From contig JACPIT010000005.1 in NCBI GenBank assembly GCA_016187945.1, forward strand, positions 1,426,001 to 1,490,000: a DNA stretch of 64,000 nt. Reading direction: 5' to 3'. The DNA is from Opitutia bacterium (GTDB taxonomy: Bacteria > Verrucomicrobiota > Verrucomicrobiia > Opitutales > Opitutaceae). The translations under genes were made by a program, and so were the position numbers. Of this stretch, positions 9,139 to 18,876 are shown in pieces. A model generated the notes under the pieces. The model was not told the origin of the DNA, did not search any database, and saw only the letters and a list, made by a program, of their open reading frames with translations. Numbering within the stretch: position 1 is the first letter of the stretch; each line of letters opens with the position of its first letter.

Positions 9139-10586
9139 TGCCCTTCTTTCGCGACATACCGCTGCGCCGGAAACTCCTCTACGGTTTCCTCCTCACCACG
9201 GGCGTGTCGCTCGTGGCCGCGCGGTTGACGTTCTTCGGCTACGAATACGCGACGTTCCGGCGCGCGCTGCGCGGCCAGATCGAAGTGGTCGGCGGCATCG
9301 TGGCCGGCAACAGCACGGCGGCGATCGCGTTCGAGAACGCCGGGGATGCGCACGACATCCTGCGCGCGCTCCGGGCCGAGCCGCACATCTCCGCCGCCGC
9401 GCTCTACAAAGGCGACGCCTTGTTCGCGCACTATCCGGAGAGCGCGGGCGCCGACGCGTTTCCGGAGCGGCCGGGGCCTGCGGGCTTCGCGTTCGCGCCA
9501 GGACGCCTCGCCGGTTTCACGCGCGTGGAGGAGCAGGGACGTCCGCTCGGGTGGTTGTATCTGCGCGTCGACACTGCCGCGCTGGTTCTCGACTGGGTGA
9601 GCGATTCGGCGCTCCTCGGCCTCACGCTGCTGCTCCTGTTTCTGGCGGGGGCGTATGGCGTGGCGCGCTGGCTGACGCGGCGCATTTCGGAGCCGATCCT
9701 CTCGCTCGCCCAGGTCGCGCGTCGCGTCGCGGAGCACGGCGACTACGAGGCCGTCGCGCCGCAATTGGGCCGCGACGAACTCGGCCAGCTCGCCGCCGAT
9801 TTCAACTCGATGCTTCGCCGCATCGCCGAGCAGGATCGCGAGATTCGCGGGCTCAACGCCGGCCTCGAACGCCGGGTCGCGGAGCGGACCACGCAGTTGG
9901 AAACGCTCAACCGCGAGCTCGAGGCGTTTTCCTACTCGGTGTCGCACGATCTGCGCGCGCCGCTGCGGCACGTCGACGGTTTCGTGCAACTGCTCCAGCA
10001 GCGTGCGGGGCCGAAGCTCGACGACGCCGAGCGCCGTTACCTCGGCGTCATCGCCCAGTCGGCGCGCAACATGGGCGTGCTGATCGACGAGCTGCTCGCC
10101 TTCTCGCGGATGGCGCGCACGGAGCTGCGGCGCGTGCCGGTCGACACTGCGGCGCTCGTTGCCGAAGTGATCCGCGAGCTCCAGCCGCCCGACCGCCGCA
10201 TCGAGTGGCACGTCGGCGCGCTGCCCGCGGTGAAGGCCGACGCCGCGATGCTCCGGCAAGTCTGGCGCAACCTGATCGGCAACGCCGTCAAATACACCGC
10301 GCTGCGCGAGGTCGCGACCATCGCGATCGACGGCGAAGCGGTCGACGAGGGCGCGCGGTTCCGCATCGCCGACAACGGCGCGGGCTTCGACATGAAATAC
10401 GCGCGAAAACTCTTCGGGGTTTTCCAACGCCTGCACGCGGCCACGGAGTTCGAGGGCACCGGCATCGGGCTCGCGAACGTCCGCCGCATCGTCGAGCGCC
10501 ACGGCGGCCGCGTGTGGGCCGAGGCGGCCGTCGATCGCGGCGCCACATTTTATTTCACGCTGCCCTCCGCCGAAACGAACTTATGA
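9138..10586 (+). CDS. Sensor histidine kinase with CHASE8-like periplasmic domain, HAMP, HisKA, HATPase_c
   Basis: From ATG 9138: MPFFRDIPLRRKLLYGFLLTTGVSLVAARL...GGIVAGNSTAAIAFENAGDAHDILRALRAEPHISAAALYKG...; SYSVSHDLRAPLRH; DNGAGFDMKYARKLFGVFQRLH. Confidence 0.92.
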   Translation: MPFFRDIPLRRKLLYGFLLTTGVSLVAARLTFFGYEYATFRRALRGQIEVVGGIVAGNSTAAIAFENAGDAHDILRALRAEPHISAAALYKGDALFAHYPESAGADAFPERPGPAGFAFAPGRLAGFTRVEEQGRPLGWLYLRVDTAALVLDWVSDSALLGLTLLLLFLAGAYGVARWLTRRISEPILSLAQVARRVAEHGDYEAVAPQLGRDELGQLAADFNSMLRRIAEQDREIRGLNAGLERRVAERTTQLETLNRELEAFSYSVSHDLRAPLRHVDGFVQLLQQRAGPKLDDAERRYLGVIAQSARNMGVLIDELLAFSRMARTELRRVPVDTAALVAEVIRELQPPDRRIEWHVGALPAVKADAAMLRQVWRNLIGNAVKYTALREVATIAIDGEAVDEGARFRIADNGAGFDMKYARKLFGVFQRLHAATEFEGTGIGLANVRRIVERHGGRVWAEAAVDRGATFYFTLPSAETNL

Positions 10587-11038
10587 AAACCGCCCGCCCG
10601 ATCCTGTTTGCCGACGACAATCCCCACGACGTCGAATTGACGCTCACCGCGCTGCACGACCACCGGATCGCGAACGAGATCGTGGTCGTGCACGACGGCG
10701 CCGACGTGCTGGACTATCTGCATTGCCGCGGGCGCTTCGCCCAACGCCCGCCGGTGATGCCCGCGCTGATCCTGCTCGACCTCAAGATGCCGAAGCTCGA
10801 CGGCCTCGAAGTGCTGCGGGAGGTGAAGGACGATCCGATCCTGCGCGCCGTGCCGGTGGTGATGCTCACGTCGTCGCGCGAGGAGCAGGATCTCGCGCGC
10901 AGCTACAGCCTCGGCGTGAATTCCTACGTGCTGAAGCCGGTCGATTTCGCCGGTTTCGCCGATGCGATCAAAGCGCTGGGCATTTATTGGACGGTGCACA
11001 ACGAGGCGCCGTCGCCCGCGTCGTCCTCGCCGTGGTGA
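10583..11038 (+). CDS. Stand-alone response regulator (Rcp1-like)
   Basis: MKTARPILFADDNPHDVELTLTALHDH...LDLKMPKLDGLEVLREVKDD...LTSSREEQDLARSYSLGVNSYVLKPVDF. Confidence 0.92.
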   Translation: MKTARPILFADDNPHDVELTLTALHDHRIANEIVVVHDGADVLDYLHCRGRFAQRPPVMPALILLDLKMPKLDGLEVLREVKDDPILRAVPVVMLTSSREEQDLARSYSLGVNSYVLKPVDFAGFADAIKALGIYWTVHNEAPSPASSSPW

Positions 11039-11089
11039 GCGACGCTCGGCGCCGCGCGCGAGGAGCCGGGGCGGCCTCGCGCCGCGAGT

Positions 11090-13786
11090 TCAAGCGACGA
11101 CCGGTGCGAGGAGCTGCTGGATCGCACGCAAAAACACGTCGTTGCTGAACGGCTTGGCGAGAAACGCGTCGGAAAAATCCGCGGCCTGATCGGTCACGCG
11201 GCGACTGACGAGACCGCTCATCGCCAGGATCTTTATCTCCGGACGCATGGAGCGAATGACGCGCGCGAGCGAAGCGCCGTCGAGCCGCGGCATGTCGAGA
11301 TCCGTGATGACCAGGGCAAATTCCGCCGGACTGGCGGAGAAAATCAGGGCCGCCTCGGCGCCGTCCGCGGCGATGGTGACATGGTAGCCCGCTCTTTTGA
11401 GGAGGGCGGCGGCGGTCTCGCGGATGGGCTCCTCGTCATCCACCAGCAGGATCGGTTCTCCGTGGCCGCGGCCGGCGACGAGGTCGGGAGCCGTCGAGCG
11501 GCTGCTGCCGGACGACTCCGTCGCCGGGAGATAGACCCGGAAGGCGGCACCCTGCCCGGGAGCGGTTTCCACCGTGACGAAGCCGCGATGCGATTCGACG
11601 ATTCCGCGCACGGTGGAAAGACCGAGGCCGGTGCCCTTTTCGGGTTCCTTGGTGGTGAAAAACGGCTCCCAGATGCGCGGGAGCACGTCGGCCGGGATGC
11701 CCGTGCCGCTATCTTCCACGTGGAGCACCAGCCAATCGCCCGCTCGGACGCCGGCCTCGGGATGCGCTGCGGCGAGCTCGGCGGCGCGGGACGCGTCGAG
11801 TGTGTCGTTCTCCGCCAGCAGACGGAGTCGACCGCCATTGGGCATGGCGTCGCGAGCGTTGACGCAGAGGTTGAGCAGCACCTGGTGAATCTGCGTCGGA
11901 TTGCCCAGCACCGGCCAAAGATCGCTGGGAATCCTGTTTTCGAGGCTGATCGATTTGGGAAAGGTCTCGGCCATGACCTGGACGACGTCGCGCAGCAGGT
12001 GCTTCACCTGCACGATGCGCGGCTCGCCGCCGATGCCGTGGGCGAAGCCGAGGATCTGTTGCACGAGGTCGGCGCCGCGCGAGGAGGATTTTTCGAGCGT
12101 ATCGAGCAACCGATGATCGCCGGGCGCGGCGGCGATAGCCCGGAGCAACGGCACCGCCATGCGGATCGGCGCGAGCACGTTGTTGAGATCGTGAGCGATG
12201 CCGGCGGCCAGCATCCCGAGGCTTTCGAGGCGCTGCGCACGGAGAAACTGCTCGTGGAGTTTTTTCGCCTCGGTGATGTCGGTGCTGATGCTCAGTCGAC
12301 CGATCGGCTGGCCGGACTCGCCGCGAAGCACGGTGATACTGGTCGAGAACACGAGCGACGCGCCCGCGCGGTTGCGACCGTGGATCTCGCCGCGCCAATC
12401 GGCGAAAGTGGCGAACGCGGCGTGCACGGCGGCATCGGCGCCGACTTCGCCCAACGCAAAAATATCCGCGACCGGTCGGCCGAGCATTTCGGCGGAGGTC
12501 CAGCCCGAAAGGCGCTCGGCGCCGCGACTCCAGAAGGTGATCCGGTCGGCGAGGTCGCTCACGACGATGGCTTCGTTGGCTTTGTCGAGAACCTCGGCCT
12601 GTTCGCGGAGCCGGCGTTCGGTTTCCTTGCGGGCGGTGATGTCGCGCATGATCCCGAACGCATGCCACTGGTCTTTGAGCCGGGTGGCGGAGATGGACAA
12701 TTCGACCGGAATTTCCACGCCGTCCTTGCGCAACGCCGACAACTCCAAGGTGCGCCCCACCGCTGCGCCCTGGCCGGTGTGCCGAAAAGCGGCATACCCG
12801 CTTCGGGAGGCCGTCCGATACCGCTCCGGCACCAGCCAATCGTGCAATTGCCGCCCCATGACTTCGTGCCGCGAATAACCGAGGATCGCGGTGGCCGAGT
12901 CGTTCCAAAAAACCACCCGCCCCTCGCTGTCCAGCATGATGATCCCGTCGCGGGCCGTGGTGGTCGTCAGACGGAATTTTTCTTCGCTCTCCCGCAGCGC
13001 CGCCTCGGCCTGCTTGCGCCCGGTGATGTCGCGATCGATGCCGCGATAGCCGCGCCACGTGCCCGCCGGATCGAAAATGGGAACCCCGCTGGTTTCGAGG
13101 ACGACCAGGCCGCCGTTCTTGTGGCGGTTGACGTTTTCCAGGAGGTGGAACGGCTGGCGTTCGGCCAGGATGGGACCAAACAGCGCGCCGACGCGCTGCG
13201 CCTCTTCCGGCGGCATGAAATCGAACGGCGTCTTGCCGACTACTTCCGCCGGCAGGAAGCCGAGCGCCTCTCTCACTCGCGGGCTGACATAGACGTAGAT
13301 GCCGTGCTCGTTGAGTTCCCAGATCCAGTCGGTGCTCGTCTCCACGAGGCCGCGAAAACGCTCCTCGCTTTGGCGGAGCGCTTCCTCGACCGATCGGCGT
13401 CGCCGGCGCTGCGCAGCTTCGCGCAGTTCGCGCGCGACGGCCGCCGGCAATCGCGCCAGCCGGTCCTTCATCACGTAATCGTGCGCGCCCGCCCGCATCG
13501 CCTCGACGGCGATCTCCTCGCCCACCGTCCCGGAGACGATGATGAAGGGCAGATCGAGTCCGCCTGACTGCGACACTTCGAGCGCCGTGCGGGCGTCGAA
13601 ATGCGGCAGCCGATAGTCGCACAACACCACGTCCCAGGGTTGGCGGGCGAGGGCGTCGCGCATTCCGACCTCCGTCTCGACTCGCACGGAAGCCACGGCA
13701 AAGCCGCCCTCCGTCAACGTATCGACGACGAGCCGTGCGTCGTCGGCGTTGTCTTCCACCAGCAGGACGCGCAGGGGAGTGCTCAT
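11090..13786 (-). CDS. Hybrid histidine kinase: REC - multiple PAS - HisKA/HATPase - REC
   Basis: From ATG 13786: MSTPLRVLLVEDNADDARLVVD..., several PAS repeats, GIAHDLNNVLAPIRMAVPLL, GLGLSTVRGIVESH, C-terminal REC ILLVDDEEPIRETAAALLKRAGY. Confidence 0.92.
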   Translation of the reverse strand: MSTPLRVLLVEDNADDARLVVDTLTEGGFAVASVRVETEVGMRDALARQPWDVVLCDYRLPHFDARTALEVSQSGGLDLPFIIVSGTVGEEIAVEAMRAGAHDYVMKDRLARLPAAVARELREAAQRRRRRSVEEALRQSEERFRGLVETSTDWIWELNEHGIYVYVSPRVREALGFLPAEVVGKTPFDFMPPEEAQRVGALFGPILAERQPFHLLENVNRHKNGGLVVLETSGVPIFDPAGTWRGYRGIDRDITGRKQAEAALRESEEKFRLTTTTARDGIIMLDSEGRVVFWNDSATAILGYSRHEVMGRQLHDWLVPERYRTASRSGYAAFRHTGQGAAVGRTLELSALRKDGVEIPVELSISATRLKDQWHAFGIMRDITARKETERRLREQAEVLDKANEAIVVSDLADRITFWSRGAERLSGWTSAEMLGRPVADIFALGEVGADAAVHAAFATFADWRGEIHGRNRAGASLVFSTSITVLRGESGQPIGRLSISTDITEAKKLHEQFLRAQRLESLGMLAAGIAHDLNNVLAPIRMAVPLLRAIAAAPGDHRLLDTLEKSSSRGADLVQQILGFAHGIGGEPRIVQVKHLLRDVVQVMAETFPKSISLENRIPSDLWPVLGNPTQIHQVLLNLCVNARDAMPNGGRLRLLAENDTLDASRAAELAAAHPEAGVRAGDWLVLHVEDSGTGIPADVLPRIWEPFFTTKEPEKGTGLGLSTVRGIVESHRGFVTVETAPGQGAAFRVYLPATESSGSSRSTAPDLVAGRGHGEPILLVDDEEPIRETAAALLKRAGYHVTIAADGAEAALIFSASPAEFALVITDLDMPRLDGASLARVIRSMRPEIKILAMSGLVSRRVTDQAADFSDAFLAKPFSNDVFLRAIQQLLAPVVA

Positions 13787-14205
13787 GGCGGCGTTTCGTT
13801 GAGCAGCAGCCAGTAGAGACCGAGCTGCTGGACGGCGGCCATGAACTGGTCGAAGTCCACCGGCTTGCGGATGTAGCTGTTGGCATGCAGGTCGTAGCTG
13901 GCGAGGAGATCCCGCTCCTCGGACGAACTGGTGAGGATGACCACCGGGAGATGCTTCGTCGTCGGTTCGGCCCGGATGCGGCGCAGCACCTCGAGGCCGC
14001 CGACCTTCGGCAATTTGAGATCGAGCAGCACGACGGCCGGTCGCGCCGGCGGCGCGTCGGTCGCGCCGTAGAGGTGCTCGAGCGCCGCGACGCCGTCGCG
14101 CACGACCTCGACCCGGTTCGCCACGCGGGACTGCTGAAACGCGTCGAGCGTCAGCGCCACGTCGTCGGCGTTGTCCTCCACGAGCAGGATGTAGCTTTTT
14201 TTCAT
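13783..14205 (-). CDS. Stand-alone response regulator (Rcp1-like)
   Basis: MKKSYILLVEDNADDVALTLDAFQQSRVANRVEVVRDGVAALEHL...LDLKLPKVGGLEVLRRIRAE...NSYIRKPVDFDQF. Confidence 0.92.
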   Translation of the reverse strand: MKKSYILLVEDNADDVALTLDAFQQSRVANRVEVVRDGVAALEHLYGATDAPPARPAVVLLDLKLPKVGGLEVLRRIRAEPTTKHLPVVILTSSSEERDLLASYDLHANSYIRKPVDFDQFMAAVQQLGLYWLLLNETPP

Positions 14206-17018
14206 GTTCCGATTTCTCCTTCCGGCAGGGTGAAATAGAAGCGGGCGCCCGCCCCGACGGCGCTCTCTGCCCACACGCGCCCGCCATGCCGGTGGACGAT
14301 GCGCTGCACGGTCGCCAAGCCGATGCCGGTGCCCGGAAACTCGTCGGCGGAATGCAGCCGCTGGAACACGCCGAAAAGTTTGTCCGCATACGCCATGTCG
14401 AAGCCCGCGCCGTTGTCGCGCACGCAGAAGACGCGCTCGCCGTCCTGCTCGCCGACGGAGAACTCGATCTGCGCGTCGGCATTGCGCGCGGTGAACTTCC
14501 ACGCGTTGCCCAGCAGGTTTTCGAGCACGAGACGCATGAGCGTGGCGTCGGCGCACGCCGGCAGGGCGGGTGCGATGCGCCAGGCCACGTGCCGCGTCGG
14601 CTCGGCCGCGTCGAACTCGGCGGCGATCGCGCGGGCCACGACCGCGAGATCGAACGGCATGCGGCGGAACTCGCAGCGCGCCGTGCGCGAAAGCCGGAGC
14701 AAATCGTCGATGAGTGCGGCCATGCGCTGCGTGGCGGCGCGGATGCGCGTGAGATTTTCCCGGCCCCGGTCGCTCAGGGTGGAGACCTCGTCCCGCAGGA
14801 GGATGCGGCCAAAGCCATCGATGCTGCGCAGGGGCGCGCGCAGGTCGTGCGACACGGAGTAGGCGAACGCCTCGAGCTCGCGGTTGACGGCCTCGAGCTC
14901 GGCGGTGCGCTCGCGCACCCGCTGTTCGAGGTCGGTGTTGAGTCGCAGAATCTCCGCCCGCGCCTTTTTCGTCTCGGTGATGTCGATGCCCATCTCGAGG
15001 ATGAGCTTGGCGCCGTTGGCGTCGGTGAACGGGAAGTCGCTGATGTCGTAGTTGTGGCCGTCGGGTCCGAGCCATTCCCAGCGGTGCGGTGCACGGGTGT
15101 CGAAGGGCTTGAAACTCTCGCAGATCGTGCACGGCTCGGTGCGGTTGAACAGATACTCGTAGCAACGCCGGCCGCGCGCCTGGCCGAAGCGCTCCTCGAA
15201 AAATCGGTTGGCGAACGGCACGTGGTAGCCGGGCGTGAGGAGCACGACGTAGGCGGGCAGCAGATCGAGCACATCGTGGAAACGCTGCTCGCTCTCGCGC
15301 AGGGCGGCTTCTGCGCGCCGGCGTCCCGCGCGCTCGCGCAACGCCGCCACGCCGAACGCGAGATCCTCCCCGAATTGGAGCAGCCACTTGGCCTCCTGCT
15401 CGCCAAACGCCTCGGGTTCGCCGGCGTAGATGGACAACGCCCCAAACGCGCGACCCTCGTGCAGGAGCGGCAGCACGATCGACGATGCGAGGCCGCGGGC
15501 GAGCGCCGCCTCGCGCCACGGGGCGAAGCGCGGATCGGCGAGCATGTCCTGGCAGATCGCCGGCTGTCCCGTCCGGATTGCGCGTCCGGTGGGCCCGCCC
15601 CCCAGCTCGTTGTCGGCCCAGTTGATCCGCGCGGCCGCCACGTAGCCGTCGTCATGGCCGGCGACCGCGACGGGCCGCACCGTCTTTGCCGCGTCGTCTT
15701 CGGCGAAGCCGACCCAGGCCATCCGGTAGCCGGCCTCGTCGACGAGGACGCGGCAGATTTCATGCAGCAGCGCGGCCTCGTCCGTGGCGTGGACGAGCGC
15801 CTGGTTGCAGGCCGTGGTCGCGCGCAGCGCGCGATTGACCCGGCTGAGTTCCACCTCCGTGCGCCGGCGCGCGGTGATGTCGCGCGCCGCTGCGAAGACG
15901 CCGCTCGCTTCGCCGCGCTCGTCCTTGAAAATCGAGGCGTTGTAGAGCACTGACTGCACGCGCCCATCCCGGTGCCGCAGCTCCAGCGGGTAGTCGCGCA
16001 CGGCGCCTTCGCGGAAAACCTGCTCGTAGCCGGCGCGCGCTTTGTCCGGCGCGGTGAAGTAATTCGAAAAATCGGTGCCGACGAGCTGCTCGCGCGGCAC
16101 GCCGGTGGCCTGCACGGAGGCCTCGTTCACGTCGGTGATCTTGCCTTCGGCGCTGATGGTGACGAGCGGGTCGAGCGACGCTTCGATCAGCGAGCGCGCG
16201 TAGGCGGAGGAGGCGCGCTGGAGTTCCTCGGCCAGCTTGCGCTGCGTGACGTCGCGCGCGGCGGCGAACACCCCGAGCACCCGGCCCTTGTCGTCCTTGT
16301 AGAGGGCGGCGTTGTAGAGCACGTCGGTGACGCGCCCGGAAGCGTGCCGGAGAGCGAGCGGGTAGTCGCGCACGAAGCCTTGGGAGAACACCTGCTGGTA
16401 GCCGTCGCGCGCGCGCTTCGGCTCGGTGAAGTAGTTCGAGAAATCCGTGCCGATGAGGCGCTGACGCGGGATGCCGGTGACGAGCTCAGTGGCCTGATTG
16501 ACATCCGTGATCTTGCCTTCGGCGCTGATGGTGACGAGCGGGTCGAGCGACACCTCGATGAGCGAGCGCGCGTAGAATTGCGCCGCCTTGAGCTCCGCGG
16601 TGAGTCGCACTTCGGCGGTGATGTCCTTCGAGATGAGGAGATATCCGATGGGCCGCCCCGTCGAGTCGCGACGCGGATTGACGACCACGCTGGCCGTGAA
16701 CCGGCTGCCATCCTTGCGCTGCCGGGTGACCATGCCCTCCCACTTTCCGTCGCGCAGCGCGGCCGTCATGATCTCCTGGTGCTTGCCGGCCCGGACATCC
16801 TCGGCGACGTGCAATATCGAAGTGTTGGCGCGGCCCACGACTTCGGCCGGCTCGTAACCGTAGAGGCGGCGCGCGCCCTCGTTCCAGAGGAGGATGCGAC
16901 CGTCGAGGTCTTCGCCGATGATCGAATACTCGGTCGACGACTCGAGGATGTTGCCGATGAAGTCGAGCGCCTGTTCGGCCGTGCCGAGGATGGTCGAGTC
17001 AAAGAGTTCTGTATGCAT
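14202..17018 (-). CDS. Multi-PAS/GAF sensor histidine kinase
   Basis: ATG 17018 MHTELFDSTILGTAEQALDF...; three N-terminal PAS domains, GAF (ATTACNQALVHATDEAALLHEICRVLV), PAS, HisKA (AYSVSHDLRAPLRSIDGF), HATPase. Confidence 0.92.
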   Translation of the reverse strand: MHTELFDSTILGTAEQALDFIGNILESSTEYSIIGEDLDGRILLWNEGARRLYGYEPAEVVGRANTSILHVAEDVRAGKHQEIMTAALRDGKWEGMVTRQRKDGSRFTASVVVNPRRDSTGRPIGYLLISKDITAEVRLTAELKAAQFYARSLIEVSLDPLVTISAEGKITDVNQATELVTGIPRQRLIGTDFSNYFTEPKRARDGYQQVFSQGFVRDYPLALRHASGRVTDVLYNAALYKDDKGRVLGVFAAARDVTQRKLAEELQRASSAYARSLIEASLDPLVTISAEGKITDVNEASVQATGVPREQLVGTDFSNYFTAPDKARAGYEQVFREGAVRDYPLELRHRDGRVQSVLYNASIFKDERGEASGVFAAARDITARRRTEVELSRVNRALRATTACNQALVHATDEAALLHEICRVLVDEAGYRMAWVGFAEDDAAKTVRPVAVAGHDDGYVAAARINWADNELGGGPTGRAIRTGQPAICQDMLADPRFAPWREAALARGLASSIVLPLLHEGRAFGALSIYAGEPEAFGEQEAKWLLQFGEDLAFGVAALRERAGRRRAEAALRESEQRFHDVLDLLPAYVVLLTPGYHVPFANRFFEERFGQARGRRCYEYLFNRTEPCTICESFKPFDTRAPHRWEWLGPDGHNYDISDFPFTDANGAKLILEMGIDITETKKARAEILRLNTDLEQRVRERTAELEAVNRELEAFAYSVSHDLRAPLRSIDGFGRILLRDEVSTLSDRGRENLTRIRAATQRMAALIDDLLRLSRTARCEFRRMPFDLAVVARAIAAEFDAAEPTRHVAWRIAPALPACADATLMRLVLENLLGNAWKFTARNADAQIEFSVGEQDGERVFCVRDNGAGFDMAYADKLFGVFQRLHSADEFPGTGIGLATVQRIVHRHGGRVWAESAVGAGARFYFTLPEGEIGT

Positions 17019-17415
17019 GGCCACAGTAACTTTCCGCAGGCGCACACGAAAAATAGTGCACGCACCGGCGATTGGCCCGATCGCACGGAGTCAGCGAAGA
17101 GTCCGGTTGACTGAGGGAGATTGCGTTCGCGATGTGCTCGGCGGGGTAGGCGGTGACTGAGGGCGGATTATAGGCTCCGCGTCTCCGCGTTGCTGCGCAT
17201 GCGTTGTTTTTTGGCGCATCGTGAGGTCGGTCGCCCTTCCCCTCCGTTGGGCGCCAGATGCGAACCAAGACTCCGGTCTCGCTTCGGAGTGAGACGCCTT
17301 TCCCGGAGTGCTCGCTGCAGAACGGCCGCCGGGAACGGCGATCGTTCCGGGCAGAAAATCCAAACGACCGCTCGTGGCGCCGCTTGGAAAATGGACGCTC
17401 GGGGAGCGTGCCGCG

Positions 17416-18876
17416 CTAGCAGCAGGAGGGCATCGACTGGTCGACGAGCTGGTGGTAGCGCTCGATCTGGTCCTCCACCGCCTCGGGCGACCAGTTCAAC
17501 AGCGGCGCCATCCAGGCCGCGACGCGTCGCGCCTGCTCTTCCGTGTCGCAGTGGTAGTAATGCCAACTGCTCCGGCGCACGAGCACGTCGTCGAGATTGC
17601 GCGCCCATTCGCTCCGGACGTAGTGCTCGACCGCGGCGCGCGTGCAGGCGCCGGGCACGATCGAGCTGAACGCCGCGTCGCGCGCGTCGGGCAGCAACGG
17701 CTCGTCCGCCGTCCGGCTGCGCGATTGCCCGCGGCCGAGGAAACGGACGAGGTGGTCGCCCGCTTGCTGCGCCATCAGGCGATAGGTCGTGAGCTTGCCA
17801 CCTGTGATGTCCCACCAGCCCGGCTCGGGCGAAAGAATCTGGTGCTCGCGCGAGACGTCGGACGGCGTGCCGTCGGGATTGGCGACGAGCGGACGGAGTC
17901 CCGCCCACGAGCTGATGACGTCCGCCGTCGATAATCTTGCCTGAGGGAAAAACCGCGCGACCGTGTCGAGGACGTAGCGCACGTCCTCCGGTTGGACGCG
18001 GACGGCTTCGGGCGCGCCGTCGTAGTCGGTGTCGGTCGTGCCGACGATCGTGCGTTCGCCCCACGGCAGGACGAAGAGCAGGCGTTTGCCTTCGGTGATG
18101 ACCACGGCTTCGCGCGTCGCGAGCCGCGTGCGATCGACAACGATGTGAATGCCTTTGCTCAACCGCAGCTTCACGGCGCTGTGCGGAATCGCCTCCGCCC
18201 ACGGGCCCGTGGCGTTCACGACGCTGCGCGCGCGGACGGTGGCCGTCCGACCGCTGAGTTCGTCGCGGATTTCGCAGTGCCACACGTCGCCGCGACGGGC
18301 GGCGTCGACGAGTCGCGTGTAGTTTGCGACGACGGCGCCGTGGCGCGTGGCGGCGCGCAGCGTGTCGAGCACGAGGCGCGCGTCGTTGGTGAGGCCGTCG
18401 TAGTAGAGGACGGCGCCGACGAGCTGGTCGATCTTGAGCTGTGGGGCGAGATGTTGCGTGGCGGGCACGTCGAGCCGGCGCGACGGCTTCAGGTTCCGAC
18501 CGCCGCAGAGGAGATCGTAGAGCTTCACGCCGATGCCGAGCTGCCAGAGCGGGCGACCTTCGCCGCGGTAGGCGGGGAACACGAAGCCGAGAGGCTGCGC
18601 GAGATGCGGCGCGAGTTTGTGCAGGAGCATCTTCTCGACGCTCGCTTCGCGCACGAGGCGCACGCGGCCTTGCTCCAGATATCGCAGGCCGCCGTGCAGC
18701 AGGCGGCTCGAGCGGCTGCTGGTGCCGAACGCGAAGTCGTGCCGGTCGACGAGAGCGACCCGCAGGCCGCGCATCGCGGCGTCGCGCGCGACGCCCGCGC
18801 CGACGATGCCGCCGCCGACCACGAACGTGTCGAAGATTTCCTCAGTGAGTTGCGCAAACACAGTCTCTCTTTTCAT
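17416..18876 (-). CDS. glpD: Glycerol-3-phosphate dehydrogenase, FAD-dependent
   Basis: MKRETVFAQLTEEIFDTFVVGGGIVGAGVARDAAMRGLRVALVDRHDFAFGTSSRSSRLLHGGLRYLEQ..., ITGGKLTTYRLMAQ. Confidence 0.93.
   Translation of the reverse strand: MKRETVFAQLTEEIFDTFVVGGGIVGAGVARDAAMRGLRVALVDRHDFAFGTSSRSSRLLHGGLRYLEQGRVRLVREASVEKMLLHKLAPHLAQPLGFVFPAYRGEGRPLWQLGIGVKLYDLLCGGRNLKPSRRLDVPATQHLAPQLKIDQLVGAVLYYDGLTNDARLVLDTLRAATRHGAVVANYTRLVDAARRGDVWHCEIRDELSGRTATVRARSVVNATGPWAEAIPHSAVKLRLSKGIHIVVDRTRLATREAVVITEGKRLLFVLPWGERTIVGTTDTDYDGAPEAVRVQPEDVRYVLDTVARFFPQARLSTADVISSWAGLRPLVANPDGTPSDVSREHQILSPEPGWWDITGGKLTTYRLMAQQAGDHLVRFLGRGQSRSRTADEPLLPDARDAAFSSIVPGACTRAAVEHYVRSEWARNLDDVLVRRSSWHYYHCDTEEQARRVAAWMAPLLNWSPEAVEDQIERYHQLVDQSMPSCC

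Noticed and set aside
11381-13567. 728 aa + strand ORF
   Set aside because: Antisense to the REC-PAS-HK-REC gene, which has unmistakable domain motifs.
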